This document shows positions 45,349 through 55,100 of a stretch of DNA of 59,024 bases, piece by piece. The number at the start of each line of letters is the position of its first letter. Position 1 is the stretch's first letter. Made by a program: the position numbers and the translations under genes. The notes below the pieces were generated by a model. The model was not told where the DNA came from. It did no database searches and was given only the letters and a program-made list of their open reading frames with translations. This DNA comes from Bacteroidales bacterium (GTDB lineage Bacteria; Bacteroidota; Bacteroidia; Bacteroidales; PXBB01): assembly GCA_028698995.1 (NCBI GenBank), contig JAQVVM010000027.1, positions 1 to 59,024 of the forward strand. The letters are read 5' to 3'.

Positions 45349-47811
45349 CTATCGTAAGACACAAATTTTCTGATAAAACATTTGGTTATTTTTCGAGGTA
45401 ATTTTTATTAAGTAAAGACCATTAGGGATATTCTCAATATTTATCAGTGGTTTGCTTTCAAAAGATTCATAAATTTTTTGACCTCTTAAATCGTTAATTT
45501 CCAAATGATTATAATTGCAGTTTATTTGAAAAAAATCCGAACAGGGATTTGGATATACTGATACATTCAACATTAAATTATCTGATTCCTCAACAGAGCT
45601 CATTTCAGGAGATGTTTTAATTCTCCAATAACCTCTGCCGTAAGTGCCAACTCTTAATGTGCTGTCGGGTTTATAGTAATGCATATCACCAATAGCCACA
45701 TAGGGCAAAGAATTATTGTTGAATAATGCCCAGTTAGCACCTCCATCCATTGATTTCCAGACACCTAAATCAGCACCTACATAAAGGCAATTGCTATTAA
45801 AGGGGTCAACAACAATAGTAGTAGCAGGTATATGCGGAAAGTTATTTGAAATATTATTCCAAGTATTACCAGCATCAGTAGATTTAAAAACTTGATTCTG
45901 AGAAGCAAAAGAACCTACAGTAGCATACAAAACATACTGGTGATTAGGATCAGCAGCAAGATCGGTAACTGGAGAACCCGGAGAAGCATTGAGCTGAGTC
46001 CAAGAACTGCCTGCATCCAGAGAACGGTAAATATTTTCTGCGTATAACTTAGCAGCATATACCAGATTAGGATTCAATTTATCAAATTCGAAGCAGGAAA
46101 TAAGGCCTGTGTTTGCAGTAGTTTGCCAATTGCTACCACCATCAGTAGTCTTATACATATAAAAGTTATTTGACGACAATAGCAACAAAGGGTTGATTGG
46201 GCTCATAACTAATGGCATACGCCACTGATCATCAGAAGTAGTACCATTGTTTAACAATTGCCAATTGCCACCAGAATTGAAGGTTTTTACACGTTTATAC
46301 TGTGAAAACAAGCTGGTGTACCAAATATTCTTATTGGTATAGTCTATAGCACTTCCAAAAGCATCCCCATTGAATGGATTTGCCCATGGAGCTGAACTAT
46401 GTGCCTGAAGGTTAGAAAAAAAACCTACATCCTGAGCACCACCAACAACAATTTCAGGATCAGTTTGAGCAGAAACTAATGTGTAAAACTGATGGGTTAT
46501 TAGGCCATCAGAAAGAGATATCCAAGAATTCCCCTCATCTGGTGAATAGTTCACACCGCCATCATTCACATCAAATAAATGTCCGGTGATGGGATGATAA
46601 AGCGTCTGGTGATGGTCCACATGCAAAGCATATGTATTATTTATAGTTGTATCACAATTAATCCATTGGTTGCCACCGTCATTGCTTTTCCATAATCTGC
46701 ATCCACCTGCAAAAACTGTATTGGAATCAGATTCAGAGAAGCAAATAGTATTGGCAAACCAACCCTGACAAACAGAATTGTATGGAGGAGGATAACAATG
46801 TAAATCAACATTGGTATTGATATTTGTCCAATTCAGTCCCCAGTTATCGGATTTATATAAACCGTGCATAGGTCCTACTCCATTTAATGTACTCTCAGAT
46901 ATGTTTAGTATAATTTTATTAGGATACATCGGATGAACAGCGATACTTGCATAGCCAAAATCCTGACCGTTGGGCAAACCTGTTTCAATCTGTGTCCAAT
47001 TCTGGCCCATATCGTAAGACCTAAAAAAACCGCCCGGATAAGCAGGGCTGTAATACCTTGCTGTAAGATAGAGTGTATCAGGATGAAGCGGGTCAGCAAG
47101 CATACGTGATGGTAAACGGGCAAGTGTTCCTGTATATGAATACCCACCATCATTTGAAAAATAAACGCCAAATGATGTGGCTACACAAACCTTGTTTGTA
47201 TCATTAGTGTTCCAAATGATGTCCATGCCTGAAAAATTCTGACTTAAAGGAGCAGTAAAAGAAGTGAGCGAAAACGTTTGCCCTGCATCCTCAGAAACAA
47301 GAATTCCTACACCACTTGAGAACTCTGTTAAAAGCGAGTATCCTTCTCCGGTAGCAATAAGAATTTTATCGGGATTTTTTGGATTAATTGCTATGGCTCC
47401 AATGGCCAAAGAGGGTAAAAAGTCGGTTAAAGGCACCCAAGTCTGTCCGTAATTTATTGTTTTCCAAAGACCGCCACCGGCAGAGCCAACATAAATAGTA
47501 TTGCTGTCTGTTGGATGAAATGCAATAGAGATAATTCTGCCACTCCCTTTCACAGGTCCAAAATTTTCCCATGAGTTTACCAATGAATCTCTACTCCCAT
47601 CAATCTGAATCAACCTCTCCCACTCTTTCCATCTTGCAAAATCCGGATTCGGTAAACCAGCTAAATCCCTGTTCAGGGTATAGTCCATAGCACGTTTATA
47701 TTGTTTGTGACTTTTGAAATCCTCTGGTACAGCAGGTTTATCATGATGGTTAATCTGGCCATAAACTTTACAACTAATCAGTAAAAGTAAAAGAACCTTT
47801 TTAAACATCAT
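45349..47811 (-). CDS. Sortilin/VPS10-like BNR propeller protein with T9SS sorting domain
   Basis: This 820-residue exported protein has a signal peptide (to about 18, ending VYGQ), a short helical segment rich in Lys/Trp, then a large BNR/VPS10-type propeller (about 75-740) with repeats such as SAGGGLWKTINYGQTW, GVYFSNDGGYSY, KSNDGGNQW and GVWKSMDGGANW. A type A sorting domain ends it (VYPNPCSDFF, NGLYLIKI). In Bacteroidota such proteins are surface-exposed and sometimes glycosidase-linked, but I see no catalytic residues. It sits upstream of the YCF48 protein with 108 bases between. Confidence 0.87.
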   Translation of the reverse strand: MMFKKVLLLLLISCKVYGQINHHDKPAVPEDFKSHKQYKRAMDYTLNRDLAGLPNPDFARWKEWERLIQIDGSRDSLVNSWENFGPVKGSGRIISIAFHPTDSNTIYVGSAGGGLWKTINYGQTWVPLTDFLPSLAIGAIAINPKNPDKILIATGEGYSLLTEFSSGVGILVSEDAGQTFSLTSFTAPLSQNFSGMDIIWNTNDTNKVCVATSFGVYFSNDGGYSYTGTLARLPSRMLADPLHPDTLYLTARYYSPAYPGGFFRSYDMGQNWTQIETGLPNGQDFGYASIAVHPMYPNKIILNISESTLNGVGPMHGLYKSDNWGLNWTNINTNVDLHCYPPPYNSVCQGWFANTICFSESDSNTVFAGGCRLWKSNDGGNQWINCDTTINNTYALHVDHHQTLYHPITGHLFDVNDGGVNYSPDEGNSWISLSDGLITHQFYTLVSAQTDPEIVVGGAQDVGFFSNLQAHSSAPWANPFNGDAFGSAIDYTNKNIWYTSLFSQYKRVKTFNSGGNWQLLNNGTTSDDQWRMPLVMSPINPLLLLSSNNFYMYKTTDGGSNWQTTANTGLISCFEFDKLNPNLVYAAKLYAENIYRSLDAGSSWTQLNASPGSPVTDLAADPNHQYVLYATVGSFASQNQVFKSTDAGNTWNNISNNFPHIPATTIVVDPFNSNCLYVGADLGVWKSMDGGANWALFNNNSLPYVAIGDMHYYKPDSTLRVGTYGRGYWRIKTSPEMSSVEESDNLMLNVSVYPNPCSDFFQINCNYNHLEINDLRGQKIYESFESKPLINIENIPNGLYLIKITSKNNQMFYQKICVLR

Positions 47812-47998
47812 ATCTTGATTTATGTAAATTATAAAATTATATATTTTTATACTTATAATAGGTAAAAAATTAATTTTCTACATCAAATATTATTAAAATA
47901 TATTCAAAATGATACTGATAGTTTTATAGGAAAATTGGAATTTGTCCCAATATTAAAAATTAAAATCTTTACAAGATAAATGTGTTCGATTAATCCCC

Positions 47999-48577
47999 CT
48001 ATTTTCTGGCAATAAATAAAAAATTGTTTGGGAAATTTACGAAATACTTAATATCTTGAAATTTAGATTTTTGCAATTGTGATTTGACCACATCAGGTTC
48101 ACATCTCAGCTCAAAAGAAGGGCCTAAATCTGAAACTTCTTTTCTCCAGTCAGAAATCGCAATTATTCCTCCCTGTTTTAATAACCTGTAACATTCGTTT
48201 AATGTTTTTTCAGGAGTTTCCAGCTCATGATGCACATTAACCATAAAGACGACATCCGCAGCATTATCATCATTAGGCACATTGTTTTCCTCCATTTTTA
48301 AAGGAAAAATATTATTAAATTTTGGAACAATATTTTTTTCCATCCACTCAATCATAATATCGGAAACATCATAAGCAAATATTTTACATTGAGGAAATGA
48401 TTTTGCAAAAGGGATACTAAAAAAGGCTGTTCCGGCACCTAAATCAATTATTATTTCGGGATTCTTAATATTCATTAATTGAATAATATCATCTACCGGA
48501 AAATCATCTAATCTCTTTGGATTATTTAATTTTTCCAGTTTTGAAGGATTAAATCTTCTTTCTACCATTGTTTTCAT
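47999..48577 (-). CDS. Class I SAM-dependent methyltransferase
   Basis: This 192-residue cytoplasmic protein has motif I IIDLGAGTAFF, an acidic end of strand 2 (FAYDVS), motif post-I and a MVNVHHEL segment typical of UbiE/Methyltransf_11/25 enzymes. Such proteins methylate small molecules; this substrate is unknown. ATG 48577 is used, but the ATG three codons later is possible. A -7 box TATATTTG lies about 90 bases upstream. Confidence 0.82.
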   Translation of the reverse strand: MKTMVERRFNPSKLEKLNNPKRLDDFPVDDIIQLMNIKNPEIIIDLGAGTAFFSIPFAKSFPQCKIFAYDVSDIMIEWMEKNIVPKFNNIFPLKMEENNVPNDDNAADVVFMVNVHHELETPEKTLNECYRLLKQGGIIAISDWRKEVSDLGPSFELRCEPDVVKSQLQKSKFQDIKYFVNFPNNFLFIARK

Positions 48578-48667
48578 TTAATTTATAAATTTCAAGTATA
48601 GTTCAATCGTATAATGTCAGAAAGATACTAAAATCACATAGTAATGCCATTCAAAATGAATTTAATG

Positions 48668-48675
48668 CAAATATA
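48668..48675 (-). promoter_or_regulatory. -7 box TATATTTG for the methyltransferase
   Basis: An exact TAnnTTTG match on the minus strand; a TTTG at 48692-48695 has a spacer of 16 rather than 19-20. The predicted leader is about 85 bases. Confidence 0.4.
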
Positions 48676-48733
48676 AGATATTTCAATTAAACAAAGAAAA
48701 GCTTTATCGTATCAGTTTACAAATTTGGCATGA

Positions 48734-48758
48734 TAACACACATTTTTTCAGTGTGTTA
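48734..48758. other. Perfect 8-bp hairpin in the 48578-48905 gap
   Basis: TAACACAC and GTGTGTTA flank a nine-base loop. It lies between the end of the T9SS gene at 48906 and the methyltransferase promoter, so it could end transcription of the former, but no clear T-tract follows on that strand. The rest of the 328-base gap shows nothing else. Confidence 0.4.
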
Positions 48759-48905
48759 AATTTTGTCAAACTATTAATTTACTTATTTATATTTCTACTT
48801 TTAACCTACTTCTGACATCCAGATTTGCAGATAGAATGCACATGTTTTAAAACGGTCACATTTGGCTCATAAATGAAGTTGGGTATATAAAATCACCAAA
48901 AACAT

Positions 48906-50072
48906 TTATTGAATAATGAGTTTTGAGGTAGTGCTTTTAAAATCAGAAAGGACTTCAACAAAATAAGTCCCTGATTTCAGGTTATCAACATTTAAGTGAC
49001 AGGTTCCATTACTTATAATGCTAATTTCCTGTGAATAAACCTCTTGTCCTAAAATATTAAATATATTAATCTGATGAGGCATTTGAATTTCATTATTATT
49101 GAGCTGTATTGTAAAGTTGCCGGTACAAGGATTTGGATATAAATCAAAATCTGAATTTTGAATGATATCAGTTATACTATTGTTAGGATCATACAGAGCT
49201 TCGCCATCATAAAAAATACTTGTAGGTGTTGTAAAATTATTGCTTCCAAAATTGATCATCAACAAAGGATATCTTGCATTTTCCCTCCAGAATATATACC
49301 TGTTTGTAATGGTTGCCTGCCCTTGTGATACGCCAAAAGCAGTCAGTAAAGGTTGGGGTGCAGGATTACCCGCCATATAAAAGCTGTCAGTCTGAACAGC
49401 CATTCTTTTGACTAAAAGCACATCGTAAGCCAGACTAGGACCTGACACAGTAGGAACTCGCATTTTTCCCCAACTTATCACAGTATCTGTTCTGATTGTA
49501 TTTGTAACTTTCTGACAAGGTGTTTGATTCAAGCTATAGGCAGCAACAGTAAGTTCAAAATTCAAATGACTTCTGTTGTTAGAAGACCATGAAGAGCTCA
49601 TGGTAGTGGGGAAAGGCATTGTATAATTAGGGTTTGAATAAGCACAAAATTGTTGAGGAAAAATGCAAGAATCAGTTGGATTTGCTGAAATACTTCCATA
49701 ACGTTGATCGTTTACAACAAAACCTAAAGCATTTGCACCATTTGTATCTGTCTGATAATATGCATCTTGATAATAGTATTTGCCGGGAATAAAGACTGAA
49801 GACAGACCGGTATCAACATAGGTTGCTGAAGGGAAATTTACATCAGAAGGAGTCAAATAAACCAAATCATACACATTGCTTTGGGTTAGATTTGAGTAGT
49901 TCCATTGTTGGTTAGCACCAATTGTAGGGGAGATATAACCTGTTGTATTTGCTCCAATTGGATTAAAAGTCCCGGGAGTAAAACTGGTATTAACTTCAGT
50001 TAACACTATTTGTGCCTGTAAGGAAAAACAAGCCACAAATAAAATTAGAAAAATGAATAATTTTGTTATCAT
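48906..50072 (-). CDS. Secreted protein of unknown function with T9SS sorting domain
   Basis: This 388-residue exported protein has a signal peptide (to about 20, ending LQAQ), a beta-rich region I do not recognise (about 21-300) with several aromatic/Asn-rich strands, and a type A T9SS sorting domain (LYPNPCTGNF, SGTYFVEVL). The body resembles other Bacteroidota secreted proteins of unknown role only in composition. It has a complete promoter upstream and stands alone. Confidence 0.8.
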   Translation of the reverse strand: MITKLFIFLILFVACFSLQAQIVLTEVNTSFTPGTFNPIGANTTGYISPTIGANQQWNYSNLTQSNVYDLVYLTPSDVNFPSATYVDTGLSSVFIPGKYYYQDAYYQTDTNGANALGFVVNDQRYGSISANPTDSCIFPQQFCAYSNPNYTMPFPTTMSSSWSSNNRSHLNFELTVAAYSLNQTPCQKVTNTIRTDTVISWGKMRVPTVSGPSLAYDVLLVKRMAVQTDSFYMAGNPAPQPLLTAFGVSQGQATITNRYIFWRENARYPLLMINFGSNNFTTPTSIFYDGEALYDPNNSITDIIQNSDFDLYPNPCTGNFTIQLNNNEIQMPHQINIFNILGQEVYSQEISIISNGTCHLNVDNLKSGTYFVEVLSDFKSTTSKLIIQ

Positions 50073-50105
50073 ACCAATAAATTTTAATAATTAAATAAGC
50101 TTTTA

Positions 50106-50136
50106 CAAATATATAAAATAAATTTATTAATACAAA
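50106..50136 (-). promoter_or_regulatory. Complete promoter TTTG-N19-TATATTTG
   Basis: On the minus strand TTTG (50133-50136) and TATATTTG (50106-50113) are separated by exactly 19 bases, with ATG 50072 about 28 bases from the predicted start point. It drives the secreted protein at 48906-50072. Confidence 0.7.
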
Positions 50137-50323
50137 ATTCAATTAAAAAATTTTTTTTAACCTATAGCTTACAAATTGATGGCATATTTTTATTAAGGAC
50201 CCCATTTGTTCTTATTAATTGCAATTACTTGTATGAGAGTAATTTTTTTTTAATTTATGAAAAAATAATTAAATAAAAGGGTTTAAATATTTTTTAAATC
50301 GATAATTTTAATAAGTGAGTAAT

Positions 50324-50354
50324 AAAAAAGCCCCCATAAATAAGGGAGCTTTTA
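50324..50354 (-). terminator. Rho-independent terminator after amt
   Basis: On the minus strand AAAAGC-T-CCC and GGG-G-GCTTTTTT form a stem with a loop of about nine bases, followed by a run of T. It lies 33 bases after the amt stop codon. The plus-strand reading also has A and T flanks, so it may act in both directions. The rest of 50073-50386 holds the promoter of the neighbouring gene. Confidence 0.75.
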
Positions 50355-50386
50355 TTAAATATTTACAAATATTTTGTTAGCTGATT

Positions 50387-51604
50387 TTACAAAACACCTT
50401 CATCATACGCTTTTTCGCCATGTAAACCAGCATCTAATCCAAGAGCCTGAATTTCATCACCTACTTTAACTGGTGTAATCCAGTTAATAATTATAAGCAT
50501 GATGTAGGTAAAAATAAATGCATAAACTGATGCAGCAACAACTGCGACAATTTCTTTCACAAAGAAAGAACTATCACCATTTATTAATCCGTCTGCACCT
50601 GACGCATTAATTGCCTTAGATGCAAAAACGCCCAGCAAAATAGTACCAAGAACACCACCAATACCATGTACGCCCCAGACATCAAGAGCATCATCCCATT
50701 TCATTTTATTTTTTAACTGGACAGCCAAATAACAAACAATTCCAGCTGAAATTCCAATTATGGGAGAAGCCCATACAGGTACAAATCCGGCACATGGCGT
50801 AATGGTTGCCAAACCTGCAATACCTCCTGTGAGCAAACCTACCAATTTGGGTTTTCTCTCCCTCGACCACTCAATAGCCAGCCACGACATGGTTGCAAAA
50901 GACGCTGCGATGTCGGTGTTTAAAAAAGCCAAGGTGGTAATATTGTCAACACACACTTCGGAACCTGCATTAAAGCCATACCAGCCAAACCATAGCAAAC
51001 CGCTTCCAATGGCAACCAAAGGAATACTATTTGGTGTTGAATTTTTGTCAACACGTGCACCAACATAAAAAACAGAAGCCAATGCAGCAAAACCTGCCGT
51101 TGCATGAACTACAATACCACCTGCAAAGTCAAGTACACCCCACTGAGCCAGTAAGCCGCCACCCCAGATCATGTGCACAAAAGGATAATAAACCAAAATC
51201 TGCCAAACTGTTAAGAAAATCATGTATGCTTTAAAACTGACACGGTTTGCAAAAGCACCTGTAATAAGAGCAGGCGTGATAATGGCAAACATCATTTGGT
51301 AAGCCACAAATACAAATTCAGGAATTTTGCCATTGCTGTACATACTATCCATACCTACGCCCATAAGAAAAGCTTTGTCAAAATTTCCGAAAATACCACC
51401 TTCACCACCACTGAAGCATAATGAATATCCAAAAACTATCCAAAGAACAGTAGTCCATCCGAGAGACACAAAACTTTGAATCATAATACCTAAAATGTTA
51501 CGTTTGGTGGCCAGACCACCATAAAAGAATGCTAAGCCCGGTGTCATAAGCATTACCAAGCTTGTTGCAAGGAGCATAAACCCTGTTGAACCTGTTTCTA
51601 ACAT
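50387..51604 (-). CDS. amt: Ammonium transporter (Amt family)
   Basis: This 405-residue integral-membrane channel is for NH4+/NH3. The early motif TPGLAFFYGG, the twin pore histidines His167 (VVHATAG) and His313 (GVHGIGG), and about 11 hydrophobic segments match Amt/MEP/Rh. The mature protein begins without a signal peptide. The C-terminal tail (DEIQALGLDAGLHGEKAYDE) has the length expected for PII-dependent gating. No glnK/PII gene is in the window. It lies 31 bases after the porin-like gene and ends in a terminator, so the two form a transcription unit for nitrogen entry through both membranes. Confidence 0.95.
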   Translation of the reverse strand: MLETGSTGFMLLATSLVMLMTPGLAFFYGGLATKRNILGIMIQSFVSLGWTTVLWIVFGYSLCFSGGEGGIFGNFDKAFLMGVGMDSMYSNGKIPEFVFVAYQMMFAIITPALITGAFANRVSFKAYMIFLTVWQILVYYPFVHMIWGGGLLAQWGVLDFAGGIVVHATAGFAALASVFYVGARVDKNSTPNSIPLVAIGSGLLWFGWYGFNAGSEVCVDNITTLAFLNTDIAASFATMSWLAIEWSRERKPKLVGLLTGGIAGLATITPCAGFVPVWASPIIGISAGIVCYLAVQLKNKMKWDDALDVWGVHGIGGVLGTILLGVFASKAINASGADGLINGDSSFFVKEIVAVVAASVYAFIFTYIMLIIINWITPVKVGDEIQALGLDAGLHGEKAYDEGVL

Positions 51605-51635
51605 AATGATTGATTTTTAAATTTATAAATAGTAG

Positions 51636-52406
51636 TTAAAGTGTAATTCCGAATGTAAAAAAGACATTTGATGTTTGTGGATTAAAAATCAAAGAACCTT
51701 TAATTGGTAATTCAAAGTCAGAAGTGATTTTTATTTTTCTGTACCCTGTAATACCTGCATTTACAACACCCATTGTGTTGCCATAAGCACCAGCTGTAGG
51801 AGAAAAACCCACAAATAAATCTGCACTACTCTCTTTTACTGTGAAAGTGTAACCAGCTTCAATATAAGAAGAGTAATAGGTTTGGTCGGTTGTATCTTTC
51901 CCTGCATCATATCCCCATCTTTTATCATTTCCATAAAAGAAAACACCCCCAAGCACCCACAATGGTATTTTATCTCCACCCTTAAAAAGTAAAGAACCCT
52001 CAAGGGAATGTGCAGTTTTTTTATCATCATAAATAAAATACCTGACATCGGGGGATGATGGTGCACCATTTACTAATGGGACATAGTAATCAGTAACTGT
52101 CAGAGACACATTTTTAAAAGTGTATTTGGCATACAGATCAATTTCCTTAAAAGTATTGTTCGTAGCAACAGCACTCCAGCTACCCAATTCAAAATTGCCA
52201 CTTGAAAAAGACAATGTCGGCTGGATACTTGGAGAAGATCCATAATCAGCACCTCTCCAAACATACCTGCTCATTAGGTCAACACCAAGATTGATTTGAG
52301 TCTTGCATTCCTTTGAATCATTATCCGTATTTTCCTGAGATATCAATGTGTTACTACACAATAATAGAAACAGAAAGAGCAGATTAAATGTTTTAAATTT
52401 TGTCAT
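51636..52406 (-). CDS. TorF-like putative outer-membrane porin
   Basis: This 256-residue protein has a signal peptide ending LISQ and a series of alternating beta strands, with LGVDLMSRYVWRGADYG near the start, a signature of the TorF/Gcw_chp family of putative porins. It ends in a phenylalanine-rich strand (VFFTFGITL) expected for barrel insertion. It is directly upstream of amt, so ammonium or another small solute is a likely cargo; this is inference from context. A -7 box TAATTTTG lies at 52433-52440. Confidence 0.8.
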   Translation of the reverse strand: MTKFKTFNLLFLFLLLCSNTLISQENTDNDSKECKTQINLGVDLMSRYVWRGADYGSSPSIQPTLSFSSGNFELGSWSAVATNNTFKEIDLYAKYTFKNVSLTVTDYYVPLVNGAPSSPDVRYFIYDDKKTAHSLEGSLLFKGGDKIPLWVLGGVFFYGNDKRWGYDAGKDTTDQTYYSSYIEAGYTFTVKESSADLFVGFSPTAGAYGNTMGVVNAGITGYRKIKITSDFELPIKGSLIFNPQTSNVFFTFGITL

Positions 52407-52432
52407 CGTTTTAGTAATTTAAAATTTGATGA

Positions 52433-52440
52433 CAAAATTA
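52433..52440 (-). promoter_or_regulatory. -7 box TAATTTTG for the porin-amt unit
   Basis: An exact TAnnTTTG match on the minus strand, 26 bases before ATG 52406. No clear -33 TTTG. Confidence 0.45.
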
Positions 52441-52569
52441 TTCAGGGAGTACCTAAAAAAAAATAAGATAATACTTGAATTATTGATAAAGAAACCTCTG
52501 ACTAAATAGGTATTTCTCTTAGATTCGAAAGTCTTTTAACCTATTGTAAGGAATTAACATTGATAAAAA

Positions 52570-53223
52570 TTAGATTTCAATAATTTTATTTTTAACCGCA
52601 TACAGAACCATTTCAGCAGTATTCTTTAATTTTAATTTAACCATGATATGATTTTTATGTGCATCTACGGTTTTAACACTTATAAACAATTTATCGGCAA
52701 TATCTTTATTTCCCATTCCACCGGCAGCAAGTTTTAGAATCTCAATTTCCCTTTGAGTCAGTTCATCATTATCCTTTAAATTTTGATCAACCTTTTGTTT
52801 TTTAATAAAACTTTTCAGAAAATTATCAGATACAGATTTGCTGTAATACTCGCCGCCTTCAGATAAAACTTTAATGGCTTCCATTAATTCTTCTTTTGTA
52901 GTATCCTTAGGCAGATAAGCTCTGGCACCTGCCTTAACAGCATTTATTACAAATTCCTCAGCAGTATGCATCGACAAAATCATGATACTTATTTCAGGAT
53001 ACCGAACTGAAATATCCTTAGTAAGTTCAATACCTGAAAGTCCCGGCATGGTAATATCAAGAATAACTACCTCCGGTTTATGAGTTTTAAGTAAACTAAG
53101 CAATTCACTTCCACATGATGCTACTCCAATAATATTGATAGATTCATTATCAGATAATAATGAAATGATACCATCACGAAAAATACGATGGTCATCGGCT
53201 AAGATAATTTTAATTTTCTCCAT
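52570..53223 (-). CDS. NarL/LuxR-family response regulator
   Basis: This 217-residue regulator has a receiver domain with acidic pair Asp10/Asp11, phosphoacceptor Asp56 (VILDITMPG) and the lysine in YLPKDTT. The C-terminal LuxR-type helix-turn-helix spans about 150-210 (LTQREIEILKLAAGGMGNKDIADKLF split over several helices). It follows its histidine kinase by 7 bases. It lies 164 bases upstream of the porin-amt unit on the same strand, so a role in nitrogen control is possible, but nothing in the sequence proves it. Confidence 0.93.
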   Translation of the reverse strand: MEKIKIILADDHRIFRDGIISLLSDNESINIIGVASCGSELLSLLKTHKPEVVILDITMPGLSGIELTKDISVRYPEISIMILSMHTAEEFVINAVKAGARAYLPKDTTKEELMEAIKVLSEGGEYYSKSVSDNFLKSFIKKQKVDQNLKDNDELTQREIEILKLAAGGMGNKDIADKLFISVKTVDAHKNHIMVKLKLKNTAEMVLYAVKNKIIEI

Positions 53224-53230
53224 AATTAAT

Positions 53231-55003
53231 TCACACAGGGATTTTAATATTTATGCTTGTTCCTTTTCCTATAACTGAGAATAATTTACATTCTCCATTG
53301 AGTAATTCCACTCTTTGTTTAATATTTAATAAGCCATTGCCATTATTATCAATACTATTATTATCGAACCCTTTACCATTATCAGTAATATTAAAATACA
53401 CAAAAGACTCCTTGAACGACATTGCAATAGCAGCTTCAGTTGAAGCTGCATGCTTGGTGATATTATTAATGGCTTCCTGGGAAATTCGGTAAAGGAAAAT
53501 CTGTATTTTCTTATCCAAAGTCACAGGTATATTTTCTGCTGAAAAAACAACAGAAATTCCTGTATTTTCTGATGTTTCCCTACAAAGTGTCTTCAAACCT
53601 TGCTCAATACCAAATGCTTCTAAGACAGGAGGCATGAGATCATTTGAAATATTTCGAATTTCCTGAATACTGCTTTTTAGCAACTCCTGTGTTTCAATAA
53701 TTATTCGCTGGTTCATTTCCAAACCGGTATTTTTAGCTTTCTCAAGTTTCATTTTCACAGCAAGTAAAGATTGTCCAAGGCTGTCATGCAAATCCCTAGA
53801 GAGACGTTGACGTTCCATCTCCTGCCCATCAATCAGAGAACTAACTCTTTTTGTTTTTTCAGCTTCAATTTCAATACTTTGTTTTTTCAATTGCACAATC
53901 ATGTTGTTAAACGCTTCAGTGAGCAAACCTATTTCATCCTGAGAAGTGACTTCGAGTTTTACATTATAATTTCCTTCACCTATTTGCTCACTGGCTTTTT
54001 GTAATCTTTTTAAAGGTAATGTTAACCTTCTTGAAATAACAAAAGCAAAAATAAATATACCTGCGGCAATAATAATACTAATCAGCAAGATACTGTTTCG
54101 AATTGAATTAACAGGGATCATGGCTTCCTGTTCATCTATTTCTGCTGCTATAATCCAATTAAGCCCAGAAATATTTACTTGACTATAAGAGCTTAGAACA
54201 CTAATATTTCTATAATCCTTAACAATACCTACGCCTGTTATGCCATTTAAAGCATGGGTTACAGCTTCTGACGAAACTTTTAAATTAAGAACGGCATTTT
54301 CCTTAAATCTTGAATTGCTGCGCATGAGAAAATCATTACCAACAAGATATGTTTCACCGGTTTTTCCCAATCCATTATTTTCAGAATAACCGAACATTAT
54401 ATTATTGATTGCTGTTAGTGGAACTTCTAGAACAACAAAGCCTGTAATTTCATTTATCTCATTAATAACGGGTGTACCAATATATATCAACATTTTTGAT
54501 TTTGTAAAATCCTGCATAATTGTTCCTTTGTTGTCATAAATATCTTTACAAAACATATTCAGATTTTCATCAATAATAGTATCAATATTGGAAACATTTT
54601 CGGCACCATACTGACCTGGAATAAGTTTAAAATCGATTTTATTTCTGTTCACGACATGCATTTGCATATAATAACCATAGGCAGATATATAATTACTTAA
54701 ATTAGAGTTATTCTGAAGCTCAAGAATTGTTTCAGGTGCACTATTTGGAGTATTTAAAACCTCAATAATTCTCACTATTTCTTCAGATTCTGAAATAAGT
54801 TTAATATCTCTGTCACGGTCAAGGAAAAACTGTTCAATTCTGTTTTTTTTCTCCAAACGCAAAGAAATAAGCTGGTCGAAAGTACGATCAAGCAGAGCTT
54901 TCTTTGCAAAAAAATAGTAATAAGAGCCAATGATTACAATAGCACAAACACTGAGACTGACAAAATAAAGTATTAACTTATCAGAAATTGAAACGGTTTT
55001 CAT
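53231..55003 (-). CDS. Sensor histidine kinase (HisKA_3) with periplasmic sensor domain and HAMP
   Basis: From ATG 55003 it has 590 residues. Transmembrane segments at about 8-31 and 297-320 bracket a periplasmic Cache-like sensor domain with ETYLVGNDFLMRS and a GIVKDYRN-like segment. A HAMP domain (about 320-375) and a coiled coil lead to the HisKA_3 domain with the phosphoacceptor His406 in RDLHDSLGQ, then HATPase_c with DNGKGF and GNGLLNIKQR. The frame continues 15 codons further upstream, but a -7 box lies four bases before the ATG. It is coupled to the NarL-type regulator. Confidence 0.9.
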   Translation of the reverse strand: MKTVSISDKLILYFVSLSVCAIVIIGSYYYFFAKKALLDRTFDQLISLRLEKKNRIEQFFLDRDRDIKLISESEEIVRIIEVLNTPNSAPETILELQNNSNLSNYISAYGYYMQMHVVNRNKIDFKLIPGQYGAENVSNIDTIIDENLNMFCKDIYDNKGTIMQDFTKSKMLIYIGTPVINEINEITGFVVLEVPLTAINNIMFGYSENNGLGKTGETYLVGNDFLMRSNSRFKENAVLNLKVSSEAVTHALNGITGVGIVKDYRNISVLSSYSQVNISGLNWIIAAEIDEQEAMIPVNSIRNSILLISIIIAAGIFIFAFVISRRLTLPLKRLQKASEQIGEGNYNVKLEVTSQDEIGLLTEAFNNMIVQLKKQSIEIEAEKTKRVSSLIDGQEMERQRLSRDLHDSLGQSLLAVKMKLEKAKNTGLEMNQRIIIETQELLKSSIQEIRNISNDLMPPVLEAFGIEQGLKTLCRETSENTGISVVFSAENIPVTLDKKIQIFLYRISQEAINNITKHAASTEAAIAMSFKESFVYFNITDNGKGFDNNSIDNNGNGLLNIKQRVELLNGECKLFSVIGKGTSINIKIPV

Positions 55004-55007
55004 TGTA

Positions 55008-55015
55008 CAAATATA
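55008..55015 (-). promoter_or_regulatory. -7 box TATATTTG abutting the kinase start
   Basis: An exact TAnnTTTG match lies only four bases before ATG 55003, which would make the transcript leaderless or nearly so. The -33 element is not clear. Confidence 0.4.
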
Positions 55016-55100
55016 TTCATAAAAGGTGTACAGAAAAGTTAATTTCAAAAAATCGAAGCATGTCCGATTTCAATGTCAAAAAAATCATTCAATTTATAAA

